Source: Fagopyrum homotropicum (lineage: Eukaryota > Streptophyta > Magnoliopsida > Caryophyllales > Polygonaceae). Taken from it: 64,000 nt of DNA. The stretch lies in the NCBI GenBank assembly GCA_033239125.1, contig BSWB01000004.1, positions 28,641,501 to 28,705,500 of the forward strand, written 5' to 3'. The notes below the pieces were generated by a model. The model saw only the letters and a program-made list of their open reading frames with translations. It made no database searches and had not been told where the DNA came from. Shown one piece after another: positions 11,194 to 23,089 of this stretch. Position 1 is the first letter of the stretch; every line of letters begins with the position of its first letter. The position numbers and the translations under genes are program-made.

Positions 11194-12447
11194 ATCAGCA
11201 TATAAACTTCCTTCTCAGGTCTTTCACAATGCACCATTTACATTATGTTTGTCTTTGATTTTCTCTAACAAAGAAGATCGAACTTCCAACTTACAACGTC
11301 GGCTTTGGTTCTTGTCAAACCAACTTGATGTTACGTTTCCTCAATTCTTGTTGCAAGTTCCAAGTAATGAAGAAGGTACTTACTTCACACCGCTTCTACT
11401 AATGAGACACATATGCTATTACTTTTACATCGTTCCTCAATACTCAATCAAGACCTTTCCTTGGAGAATCACTTGTACACTTCAAACTCATAATACCTCA
11501 AGGTAAATCAAAACAATTGCACCAATGAATCCTCTCTTAACTCTCAACAACTCTTTTGTCTATTCTTTATCCCATTCAGTACTTCATTATCATCCGGAGT
11601 AGGTTACCATAATTGGTGTTATACAACTTCTCTCTTCACAAATCTAGTAAAGCTCAGCACATCCAAGAAAACTTGTAACCTCTTCCACATCTTTTTGGGT
11701 TTGCCATCCCGAGATAACTTGTCATATATCTCTCCTTTTCAAGAGTAGATCCAAAATATCTCACCCGGGCATCAGTAAGCCCATATGGAATAACTACAAC
11801 TCGTAGTGACTCTGATTGGTCCAAAATGCCGTACTTGCAATATATCAGACTCGAATTCCGAATAGGTGACAATCAGACCTTAAATCATTCTCATAAGAGA
11901 CTACCGACCCTTGTAACCGATCGAGTAGATCATCCATTCGTTTTAAGGAATACTTGTCCTTCGACTCACGGAAATCGATGTTCAATTGGAGAGAACTGTT
12001 TGTCTTTTTTCACAATAATTCTGGTGTTCTCATAATAACTTCAAATCAAGAGTTTAAGATAAATTCTGGTGTTCTCTACGGCAGTGCATTGGTTCTAATG
12101 AACCTTTATCAACAAGTCCTTGCAATTGCTCCTTTGATTGCATCCTCAATTCATGACTCTGCACAAGTGTCATTGTATATGGCGTCTTGGATGTCATAGT
12201 TGATTCAAGCTCATCCTTAGATAACGTTTGACGTATTGGAATCCGTGATATCTCGGTTTTTTGTCTTTCCTTCTTTCATCCCATAACATAAGGCCGACAC
12301 AACCTTGTCTTAAAACATGACAGGTGGTCATGATACTAATGATCTACCCCGATTTGTTGGGGTGAGGTCCTTCAAACACATGTATTGCTCCATCTTTAGC
12401 TACAATGTTGACCGTCTTCTTTTAAAGATCCTTCATCTCCTGAAATT
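11194..12447 (-). pseudogene. Decayed chromovirus pol (RT/RNase H) of element T2
   Basis: Read on the minus strand from high to low coordinates there are islands of Ty3/gypsy RT: SKEQLQGLVDKGSLEP (about 12145; compare the family's KEQLQ-LLDKGFIRP), a degenerate GAPVLFVKKKDG block, then IPYGLTDA near 11780 (family PFGLTNAP), and further down VIAYVS and LELA remnants of RNase H (about 11380-11430). Stops and shifts are everywhere, so no protein can be made. Assignment to T2 rests on strand, order and the position of the T2 PBS at 18386-18398. A solo LTR (12453-15817) splits it from the upstream part. Confidence 0.65.
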
Positions 12448-15330
12448 GAGAATGTAACACCCCAATTTTTCGGAACTCGGGGAGCTACTGGTTAGGACCT
12501 CACAATGGGTCCCGACCTTGGTTTAACAACAACATTACTTGGATCTTACAACAAGGCACAAATGTATTTAAAACAATTTCTAAAACATAATATTTTTAAT
12601 GGTATAAACGTACACATGTGACAGCCTTACAAACATATATAAAGATACATAACATGCATGACGTATGGAAGACTCCCCCGTCCCCATCTAATGAGTACGT
12701 GGACCCGGCTGACCATCCGTTCCGGATCTCTCTACAACTGTCTATCTCTACAGATCTACAACACGGATAAACCATTAGCTAACAATCCAAATATAAGTAG
12801 AATAACAATAGCACAAACACACGGAGAAAAATTATAAACAAACATCATGCTGGCACTCAACCGTTTATTATCTATTATTTAAGTGATTCACATTATTCAA
12901 TTTAAGTTGTGGCACGAGAGCTATTAACAGCTCTCGCCTCCGTTCCTTATCCAACTGGGTGTAGGTCTAGCTGACCTCCGCCGGTAGCATCACTACAAAC
13001 CGAGCATGCACTAGTCCCTAAAGAAACCCCCAACGCTCGCAAGCTAACTGAGCAGAATGCCACCGCCCGTTACTCTTAGGCCAAGTATAGGTCGGTAAAT
13101 ATATATCACAACCTATCTCTCTAAACATTTCAATCACACGCCACTATCATCATTCATGCTCATATTTAGAAGTCAGCTAAGTAAGCCCAAAGGACTTACC
13201 TGATATAAAGCTCGACTCTTTGTAAACCAACTCGCTCTGTAAACTGTAGCAACTCAGTTGCCTGCCAAAGGAGATAAGTGCATTAGCACACTCCCACGTA
13301 ATTAGAAGTCTAAGACTTCTAAGATAGAGATCGTAATAGGACATAACCAATTACAGTACTAATTTATGGTAAAATGACTATTTTACCCTTGGTCTCGAAA
13401 CTCCCAGAATTTCCAAAACTCAAGTCTAAACTTCTATTTGAGACTATAAAGTCATATTCTAAGTCCTAAAGTTTAGTTTGGTTACAAACTGTCACTTTTC
13501 TTATTTACTATTTTCCGAAAGATCGTAAAGGTCCAACTTCGGTTTCAAATATAAAATTCGTAAAAGCTTATAAAAATTCTGAAACAATTCTCTAGATCAT
13601 CTATGATGTTCCCTCTACCGTTAGGAGCAAGAATTTCTCAAAACTGTTCATCCATCATTTTTATAAAAATTTCCAAAGTTGGTTACAACACTTGAAGTTT
13701 CCTATACTTAGCAAAAATCTGAGTACACTTTGAAAAATCATAACTCCTAAACCACTCACTGGATTTATCCCAAATTTTGACATGTTCTACCATAAAATCT
13801 TACCTATAATATATCCAAAATTCAGCCGGAAAGGATATCAAGAGCTTATTCAAAATCATCTCACAAAACAGCATCACTTGCTGTTTTCCCCCAACACTCA
13901 GCACATGTATAAAAACGTCAACTTTGAAACACAATAACTCTCGAACCGTAACTCCGATTCTTCCCAAATTTTAATATGATCTACAACCAGATGTCAACTA
14001 TATCATATCAAAAATTCAAGCCTAACAGAGATCAAAAGCCTATTCAAAACTATCTCACAAAACAGCATCCCATGCTGTTTTTCTCAACTCAGCACATTTA
14101 TAAAACTGAACTTTGAAACCCCATATCTCTCAAACCGTAACATGGATTCCTCTAAAATTTTAGTATGATCTACTATACTATATCAACTATAACTTTTCAG
14201 AAATTCAAGTCTAACAGAAGTCAATAACCCATCCAAATCTATTCCACAAAACTGCATCCCAAGCATCAGCATAAAAAAAAAACTGCATGAGTAGCCAACT
14301 TGAGAAAATCATATCTCCTAAACTATAACTCAGAATAAGCCCAAATTTTAATATGTTCTATCACAATATCCCCTATACGACATATAAAAATTTCAGCCAA
14401 AATGGATCAGTGTTTCGTACCTAAACTTGGACCCGAAGTTAGATGTTCATCACTTGACAACGCAGAAAACGCAGCAGCTCACGAGCCATCTTCTAGGGCT
14501 GTTATGGAAGAGTCTAGGATACAATTGAGGCTCTCATCAGCACATAAGTAGGGAGTGTAATGTAAAGAAGGGAGGGGACATGCTTACCCGACAAGAGAGA
14601 CTCGACAAGCTCACTAAGACGGTTTGGAAGAGGACTAAGATGGGTCGGAAACTGTCACTTGGACGCACCAGCGGCTGGGAGATGAGGAGAGATAGAACAG
14701 TTGTGAGTTGGTCGATCTATACAAAAAAAAAGGTCGAAGAGGGTCTGAAGACTCATTGCAGAATAGAGGAAGTACCTTCATCTGTTTGTTCTCGCGCAGA
14801 AGGTCTCGAGTCAGACGACAAACAAGTCGAGGAGGCATCTAGGGTTGAAGTCGTGTAACCGTCATTGAAGGCTGAAGACGTGAACCATGGCTTGGATCCG
14901 GAGGCAGCGACTTGGTTTGGAGTCCGCTACTGCCTTCGTCTGATGATGGAGAGTCGGGAGAGAAGAGAATACTCGACCTGCTGTTAGTGAAGGAGAGAGA
15001 TGATGATTGATGTGAATCTGGACAGATTACAACGGCTGCAAAAGGGAAGGAAATCACGCAAATCTCGGCTGTTACATTTCTTTGTAACGTTCAGCCATTG
15101 AACGTGTAAAGCTACTGGGTTGGCGTGCTCCTGGACTGGGCGTTGGGCTGAGATGTTGTGCCTGCTGCTGGACTGCTGGAAGCTGGCGTGCTGGCTGTTG
15201 GAAGCTACTGGGCTGGCTGAGGGCATCAGGCGCTACTGGGCTGCAGCAGCTGGGCTGCAGAGGGCTGAAGCTGGCAAGCTGAAAGGAGATCACGGACTGG
15301 GTTGTACAAGGCAAGCAGTGGCCGGCTGGG

Positions 15331-15493
15331 CTTGTCACAGACTCGTCACAGACTTGTCTGGCCTTGTCACAGACTCGTCACAGACTTGTCTGGCCTTGTC
15401 ACAGCTTCGTCACAGACATGTCCAGACCTTGTCACAGCTTCGTCACAGACTTGTCCAGACCTTGTCACAACTTCGTCACAGACTTGTCAACGA
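15331..15493. repeat. Tandem repeat, 32-33-bp unit, five copies
   Basis: Units start at 15331, 15363, 15395, 15428 and 15461. Each carries CTTGTCACAG, CGTCACAGACTTGTC and a TGGC or CAGAC end. The array lies in the solo LTR and keeps one frame open, which explains the long ORF at 15120-15659. Confidence 0.9.
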
Positions 15494-15624
15494 CGAGTCA
15501 TATTCTAAATTAGGGTTTGGGGCTAAACTTATTATTTTATGTGAAGTCAAGGGATCGGAACTGGTAGGCTACGGAATAGACGGATACGGATCATGTTATA
15601 GTTTAGGATTGGTTATAATAATCC

Positions 15625-15715
15625 TATCATTTTATGTGAAGGTAAGCTACATAAAATGATAAAATTTTATAAAGATCCTATCATTTTATGTGAAGGGAAG
15701 CTACATAAAATGATA
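15625..15715. repeat. Two tandem 37-nt hairpins in solo LTR
   Basis: Hairpins at 15625-15661 and 15679-15715 have arms TATCATTTTATGT and ACATAAAATGATA, as in the copy at 3470-3559. Confidence 0.9.
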
Positions 15716-15822
15716 AATTTTATAATAATGTGTCTAACTAAGTAGACGGATATGGGTCAACTGATCGAGATCGGGTTTGTTACAGAAATAAACGGAATAA
15801 AAATTCCGGATATTACAGAGAA

Positions 15823-18385
15823 CTTGCTCGAATCTTCTGACTCTTAGGGCCTTATTTAAGCCTTTAACTTAATCTCGTTTCCCCTCTTTGATGACATGAT
15901 TCTAAAAAAATCTTCTGAGGTTTCTCACTTATGTGCTACCATAAGGATCCAAACTACATGACTTAGCCGTGCTTCAAAACAATTGACCTTATCTTCTTTA
16001 CTTCTATGAAATCCCAACATGTGGGAACCGTTCTTCGTATTATATATAAGTTTGCATCATTCTTTCGAGTAGGTGTAGAACCTACTTCATTTCCTTATAT
16101 AACGTCAAACCGACTGTAGATGTTGTGACCTCAACCTTTCATGTACTTCTTGTACACCTCATATCGACAACAATTTCAAAACTTCGGTCTTCTCTTATTC
16201 TTGTTGGTCACCTTATTCATCTCTTGGTATTCCATGAACAACTTCACAACCGTACCAGCATGCTCCGTTGAGAACGCTAGGCGGAATTTCTCGAACCACT
16301 ATCACTGAAAGATCCACTCATTACTTCACCAAGCACTAACATCCTAAACTCTAAGCTTGCAGCGTTGCTCTAATCTAGGTCCCCCCTTTCATGCCATAAC
16401 CACCATGCCTCTTCCATGTGAGTTTGAAACATCTATCTCATCTTTTGCCCGCGAAAACATACCCTCCATTTCATTACCACAAACATATCATGCATCCTAT
16501 TTATGTATTTCCATTTACGTACATCAACTATAGAAAAACCTCACTTCCTCTCGCTCCTCTATCCCCTTAACTTTTATAAAACCTTAACAGTTCTTATCCG
16601 TGTCGTTTCCCCTATGTCGATCCCAAGACCTAAGAAAGTCGCACCAGTTCGTTACGATCCCTCTCCACACGGTACGTTACTATCGCTTGCTGAAATCGAT
16701 AATTTGCTACATGATTAAGACATTTGCACTTCCCTTGATAAAGCTCTTTAAACCACCACGAATAATCCACGTCCTTGTTACCCCTCTTCATGATCCCATA
16801 ATCTTGTTTACTCATCCCCTCTACACTCATCAATAGCCAACTCGCACTAGTGCGTTCTTAGTTGTCACCGCTTAACTTGTATTTGACCTTCTCCGAATTC
16901 AGCGACTTATATTCTACTACACTTATCATTTTACCATTCTCATGAAGGCTACCCTCCTCGGGGTACTTTACCTTAAACTTCGTTAGTTCTTTCCCCGTTC
17001 CATGCTTTCTTCCTCTTCCATAGGGTAACTATAGTCTTCTAGGCCTCACACACCGTATAACTCACCTTCATAAGCTTAACCACTCTTCCTTGATGTCTTT
17101 CAAGTGCACCTTCCCAAATATTATAGCCTTAGCTAACATCCACCCGCGTTCCTATTGGTTGGTATCTTAAGTCTTTCTATTAAAACTCCTTGTTTCCTCT
17201 TTTATCTTCTTAAACCCTTATCTATATGCAATTCCTTCTTCTTGATGTTGCTTTGCCTTCTCACCATAACGAAAAACGGTTGACCCTTTTAAAGACATTC
17301 TACTATGTGAACCTTCACCACATGATTCTTCTTGTGGCCTCACATATCCGAAGAAAGTCACCCACTTGGGATCTCGTAAAATAGATGCTTCACCCTCTGA
17401 TACCTACTTAAGCTTAACTTACGGGTCTCTCAAATCTTTTGTGATTGGTTCATCCACACCTCTCATCTCGACTCCAAAGCCTAGGAGCGTCTAAGGAAAG
17501 CTTCACTTCTCGTAGTGGAACACCGCCTTTAACCTTGTTAGAATGCACCCATCTCCTCCTCGATTCGCATCTTTAGTTGTCCACGCGTCTTCTTGAGGAA
17601 CTTAAGTTCGTTATCTCTATTGGTCTCGTTGTCATTCAATCATGACTTCTTTAGAACCATTTCTACACTTTAATGTTGCTCCCGTTTACTTGTATTGCTT
17701 CCATCTTGATTCCTCTTAAGTTGACTCGTGGTGTTGTTTTACTTGGTAGTTCTTCGTTTATGTCATCTCTACTCCCCCTCTTCGACATCCTTTTAAAGGA
17801 ATCCGAGAAACGCCATGGTATTCGTTAGCACGAAAAACTCAACTCGATACTTGAGCATATTTCTCCTTGTATGAACGTTATCGTACGCCAACAACGTCAC
17901 CATAAAGGCGATGTTATTATACTATCACCTTTTCTATTAGGTCCCATAACTCCATATGCTACTACTATATATAAAAAGAATACATATACATAACTATATA
18001 AATCCTAAGTCCATATCACTACCAATATAACACATCCAATATTTCATCCATAATATAAGGTTCCAAAACATATAACCGTCCACATATATAACTATACACA
18101 TATATCCAGTTCATCATGCAACATACAATCACAAAGATACACACCAATTCTATCATGCATAACTACAAACCTCATATCCATATCTATCATATCTATATAT
18201 ACATATATATACATATCAAAATGTAATAAGCTAAGTTGTTGAGATCTGTGGAAGGAGTGGTGGTCCATACATTCTACCCCGTCTCATGCATGTGATTTTG
18301 AAAATGAAAATTCAGAACCCGTGGGGTTCCGTTTATTCTTTATTCGGCCTTTAGAAGATTGCGAGTGCCATTGTTGTCAACCTAA
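15823..18385 (-). other. Internal region of element T2, too decayed to assign
   Basis: By position between the PBS (18386) and the RT remnant it should be gag and protease of T2 on the minus strand. I could not find a convincing gag or protease motif: open stretches are short and both strands are full of stops. From about 17940 to 18230 it is A/T-rich with ATATATA runs. The call is positional only. Confidence 0.4.
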
Positions 18386-18398
18386 GGCTCTGATACCA
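18386..18398 (-). other. Primer-binding site of T2 (initiator Met tRNA type)
   Basis: On the minus strand the site reads TGGTATCAGAGCC, the standard plant retroelement PBS complementary to the 3' end of initiator Met tRNA. It lies 4 nt after the LTR end at 18403. It fixes T2 on the minus strand and 18403-21299 as its 5' LTR. Confidence 0.9.
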
Positions 18399-18402
18399 CT
18401 TT

Positions 18403-21299
18403 TGTAACATCCCAAATATGCGGGACTCGGGATGCTACGGGTTGGAACCTCACAATGGGTCCCGACCCTTAGCTTGACAACAATTTCACCGGACCTTTCC
18501 AACATGGCACAAATAAAGACAAAACCGGAATTCCTTTTAATGCAATGATAAGAAACCCGAAGAAAAACAACAAAAGACTTAAGCCGAGATACAACACAAA
18601 AACCAAACGCCAAATACACGGCATACAAAACACAACAATCGAAGGACAAAACACAACTCAACTCCATCCAAAAACCCTTTCTAAAATGTACGGACCCCGG
18701 CCGCCCACTCTTCAAGATCTCTCGTCCGTATTCCTAACCTGCAAGGCAATCTACAACAATCGGTATAAAACCGTTAGCTAATATTTGAGGCATTAGAATC
18801 AAGGTGAAAGACACAAACACAAGTCAATCATCATAAACACCCAATACACTCCCAAGCACACAAGTCCGGTTTATTATCTTATTATTATTAAGTCATACCC
18901 CGTTCTAATTCAACTTAGGTTGTGACACGAGAGTCACCGAAACTCGCCTCGGTCCCTACTTACCGGCATGGAATGGTACTGATGCATCCGACCGTCTACC
19001 AGCACGGGATAGTCGCCGAGAACCTCCTAGCTCTCGCGGGAGCCAGGCAAGTTGTCACCGCCCGTTATCATACACTTGGGCCAAAATAATATAAAGGTCG
19101 GTAATCCTATTTCCGGTTTAGTTGTTATAAACAATAAAGAATAAACACACATCACCAAACACACATCAATGCTAATACAAGGAATACGAGCTAAGTAAGT
19201 CCGAAGACTTACCTCGTCACCATATTCAACTCACAACACTCTCGCTTCCTTAGGGAGGAAGCCCATAACATATTCACAAGAAGATAACCATATCAACAAC
19301 AACCCACTCACAATAGAAGTCTTAGACTTCTATACAAATGATCTACGCAAGACCAGTTGACTCTCAATTCTAGGACCGCATCCTAGAATCCCTCATGCTC
19401 ACATCACACACAACAGAAGCTAGAAGTCCTAAGACTTCCAAACCCTCGGATCTCGCAAGAACATAACTCACAACACCACTAGGATAACATGCCTAGTCCA
19501 AACAAAATCAACGGAACAACACCATGCTAGGATAAGCATAACCTAGCTCATAATCTCAACAACCATATAACCAGAACCTCAAGTCTCAGATACTCACAAG
19601 ATCAACCAAACACTCAAAGTCTTACAACAATCGACAATCCTCAAAACTCACCTAAGGTCCAAACCACAACTTGGTATTCACTCTAAGTTATGCTAGATCC
19701 AACCTAGCATGATACTAATACTATACATAACTAAATCGAGGTAAGATCATAAGCTCGGGGGAGAGGGTACTCACATGATGTCAAAAGACGGAAGACGATC
19801 TAAGGATGTCGAGAATGGATTCGTTGAGCCTTTATCGGGGCGCTTCCGAACCTAAAACTAAAGCTAAACAAATTTAGCTTATACGCTAAATTTGAATGAA
19901 AGATTTAACGTATATAAATCTAAGGAAAACTCGCTTTCAAAACCAAGGTTAATACCCACAACAAAATATTTGCCATAAACCGAGATTAATCCATCAAAGC
20001 CATAATATGTAGTATATAAAAATATAAGAATATCCCCCTAATTGAAACCCGAGTTTAAAATCGACAAATACATTTTTAGGGCAAAGATGAACAAATTCAT
20101 AAACTTGGGTCATATTTTGAAAATGTAAATAAAGGCCATAATCTGTAATTTTTCAACAAAGGATATAAATGCAAGATTCCAAAATGTGGGTAAAATATGT
20201 AAATATATAAAGTTGGGTACATTCTGTAATTAAACATAAACTAAGGGCCCGATTTAAAATCCTAAAAGGCTTCTCTCTTAAACGATACATCACAGCTGGG
20301 GAAGGAGAAAGCAGGTTGCGGCAGAGGAATACAGAGAGTGCCGGCGGCTTCGCCCTCAGCTCCGGTGAGCTCTAGCGGGGAGCATGGACGGCGATGAAGG
20401 CAATGGGTGTCCCTCCGGTGGCTTTGACGGCAGTGAGGGCGGCACTGAGGCGGCAGTGGAGGACAAAGAAGAAGGACTTTGTTGAACCCGATGCACAGAC
20501 GGGGAGAGAAGCCAAGGGAGGCGGCGGACTGCGTTGCTCCAGCGGCGAGGCTGCGGCAACCTGTCGGCCCAATCTCCGGCAGCGGTAGCCCCTTCCTTGC
20601 GACAGATAGACGGTGAGCAGGGCGAAAGAGAGGAGGCTGCCTGCGGTTGCTCCGACGGGGTTGAGGCGGCGTTGTGGAGGGGCTCTACTTCCTTCAGCGG
20701 TGCAGCTTCTCCCCGGCGTGGTGCAACCTCCCAATCAATCTCCGGACTTGCAACAAAGAGAGAAAAGAATGGGGAGAGAAGAGAGCTGCAGAGGGAGAGA
20801 GAGAGGTGAGATAGGCGGCTTGGGTAGTCACCAGGTGAGGGAGAGTGAGGAGTAGGCATGCCAGGCTAGGCGGTAGGCTGCAGACGGAGGGGAATAAGGG
20901 GGCGTGCAAGTTGTGGACGGAGAGGAAACGAGGAGTCGGCCGTCCGCCTTTCCTCTGTTGAGCGCATCACGCCAACACAGGTGAAAAAAAACAGAAATAG
21001 AAAGAAATGAAGGAAAAAGGAGGAAAAGGATAAAAAAAGAAATAAATAAGTAATAGAGGAGTGTATAAAAAAAATAACTCGATTAAACATTCGGAACGGG
21101 ATCCTCGAATCGGAAATTTCCGACTAAAATAAAATACGGAAAATACGTATATGTACACCAAAACAATTAAAAAACCCGGAAACATATTTTTATGTCGAGA
21201 GATATTTTAAATAATAATAAAAAGAAATCTCGTGTTACGAACGAATCGAAAATAGGGAGAAATAAAAACGGAACGCACCCAAAAGAACGGGACATTACA
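18403..21299 (-). mobile_element. 5' LTR of chromovirus-type element T2
   Basis: 2897 bp, beginning TGTAACATCCC and ending GGGACATTACA on the plus strand. Its end is related to the solo LTR at 12453 (both contain CCTCACAATGGGTCCCGACC). The PBS next to 18403 shows this is the 5' LTR read on the minus strand. No matching 3' LTR lies in the window: the downstream part ends in RT remnants at 11194. The flank on the right (TCCGA) has no partner. A GC-rich purine/pyrimidine-skewed part at about 20290-20950 is open in several frames but low in complexity; I do not call a gene. Confidence 0.85.
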
Positions 21300-23089
21300 T
21301 CCGAAGCTAAGGAAGCTTCACAAGATGCCTGAAGAGGTGCAAAACCTTCACTAAAAGAACCTCCTATGTTTGAGCTAAAACCTCTTCCACAACACTTAAA
21401 GGATGCGTTTCTTGGACCAAGCTCAACTTAACCGGTCATAGTTAGTGCTACTTTTAATGATGATGAACTCTACAAGTTGATGCATGAGTTGAAACTACAT
21501 AAGAAAGCTTTAGGATATACTATGGATGATCTTGTTAGTATTAAGCCTTATTTATGAATGCATAAAATTCTTATGGAAGATAATCATAAACCTTCACGAG
21601 AACTTCATATACGGTTAAATCCGATCATGAAAGAGGTTGTGAAGAAGGAAGTGCTTAAGTTACTTGATGCATGTATTATCTTTCCAATATCGGATAGCAA
21701 GTGGACGAGTCCCGTTCATGTGGTCTCAAAGAAAGGAGGAATGACCATTGTCACCAACAATAACAACGAGCTACACAAGGACTGTAATGGGATGACGAAT
21801 GTGCATTGATTACAAGAGATTGAACATAACAACAAGGAATGATCACTTCCCCTTCCTTTCATTGATCAGATGCTTGAAAGATTAGAACAACACTCCCATT
21901 TTTTCTACTTAGATGAATACAATGGATTCTTCCAAATCCCTATCCATCCGGATGATCAAGAAAAGACTATATTTACTTGCCCTTGGGGTCCGTTCGCTTA
22001 CAAAAGAATGCCCTTTGGATTGTGTAACACATCTGCTACATTCCAATGATGCATGATGGCTATATTCTCTAAGTACATTGAAGAGAATATGGAGGTATTT
22101 ATGGATGATTTTTTGGTATATGGTTCATCCTTTGATAACTATTTGGTTAACCTTTCTCTAGTGCTACAAAGATGGGAGGACACTAATCTAGTCTTAAATT
22201 GGGAGAAGTGTCATTTTATGGTTAGTGAAGGAATTGTTTTAGGTCATTTAATCTCAAATCGCGGGATTGAGGTGGATAGAGAGAATATCGAGACTATTGA
22301 GAAGCTACCTCTACCTTCATTTGTTAAAGGGGTAAGAAGCTTCCTCGGACACACAGGTTATTATAGAAGGTTCATCAAAGACTTTTCTAAGATTTCTAAA
22401 CCATTGACTAACCTATAGATGAAAGATGTGGTTTTTGAATTTTCAAAGGAATGTCTAGATGCTTTCTACAAGTTAAAGGAAGCATTGATATCCGCTCCTA
22501 TCATTCAACCCCCATATTGGACTCTACCGTTCGATATTATGTGCGATGGTAGTGAAGTAGTCGTAGGATCCGTACCTGGACAGAAGAAGGATGAGCTCAC
22601 TTATGCCATCTACTATGCTAGCAAGACGCTAGATGAGGCTCAACTGAACTACGCTACCACAGAAAAGGAGCTTTTAGCGATGGTCTACGCTTTCGAGAAG
22701 TTTAGTTCCTATCTTGTGGGAGCGAAAGTCATTGTCTACACCGACCACACGATAATTCGGTATTTTCTCACTAAGAAAGATGCAAAACCGCGGCTCATTA
22801 GATGGATCTCCTTCTACAAGAGTTTGATCTAAAGATCCAGGACAAGAAAGGATCTGAAAACTCGGTAGCAGATCATCTTATCCGGCTACCTCCCATCGCT
22901 ATAGAGAGGGATGACTTGCCCATATATGACTCATTTCTGGATGAGCAACTGCATTGGATAGAGGATTGTCTTCTCCAGATTTTTGAAGGTAACGAACCTT
23001 GGTATGCTAATATTGTTAATTATCTAGTTTGTCGGGAAATACCTCCAAGACTATCCTACACACAAAAGAAAAAATTCTTTAAGGATGTG
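21300..23089 (+). pseudogene. Athila-type pol of element F: protease-RT linker, RT, RNase H (first half)
   Basis: Starts abruptly at the T2 LTR. Seen in order: linker FELKPLPQHLKDAFLG, then MKEVVKKEVLKLLDACIIFPISDSKW and KKGGMTIVTNN (RT start), FMDDFLVYG (RT catalytic Asp pair, about 22100), FLGHTGYYRRFIKDFSKISKPLTNL, RNase H with IMCDGSE and VYTDH, then ADHLIRLPP. The sequence stops at KKFFKDV (23089), exactly where element E is inserted; the reading frame resumes at 59276. Stops (about 21428, 21555, 22048 and 22416) and frameshifts make it dead. Reverse transcriptase and RNase H would copy the element RNA to DNA in the particle. Confidence 0.88.

Larger units (their letters stand above)
12453..15817 (-). 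mobile_element. Chromovirus-type solo LTR (3365 bp) with perfect TSD
   Basis: It begins TGTAACACCCC and ends CCGGATATTACA, flanked by the perfect duplication GAGAA (12448-12452 and 15818-15822). No internal region is present. The orientation follows from the related T2 LTR whose PBS fixes its strand; on the minus strand the start is TGTAATATCCGG. It contains ORF-like low-complexity GCTGG-rich sequence (15110-15300), a 32-33-bp tandem repeat (15331-15493) and a double hairpin (15625-15715). It is inserted within the internal part of T2, so it is younger than T2. Confidence 0.9.

Noticed and set aside
15331..15493. Array that could be mistaken for a CRISPR
   Set aside because: Units are directly adjacent with no unique spacers, and the context is a plant LTR.
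15120..15659. Open frame of 179 codons (plus)
   Set aside because: Made of GCTGG-rich repeats and the 32-33-bp tandem array inside a solo LTR; a repeat artefact.
20356..20859. Open frame of 167 codons (minus) in the T2 LTR, with several overlapping frames on both strands
   Set aside because: Low-complexity Ser/Pro/Ala sequence in a GC-rich part of an LTR. All frames are open because stops are rare there. No domain or homolog pattern is visible.
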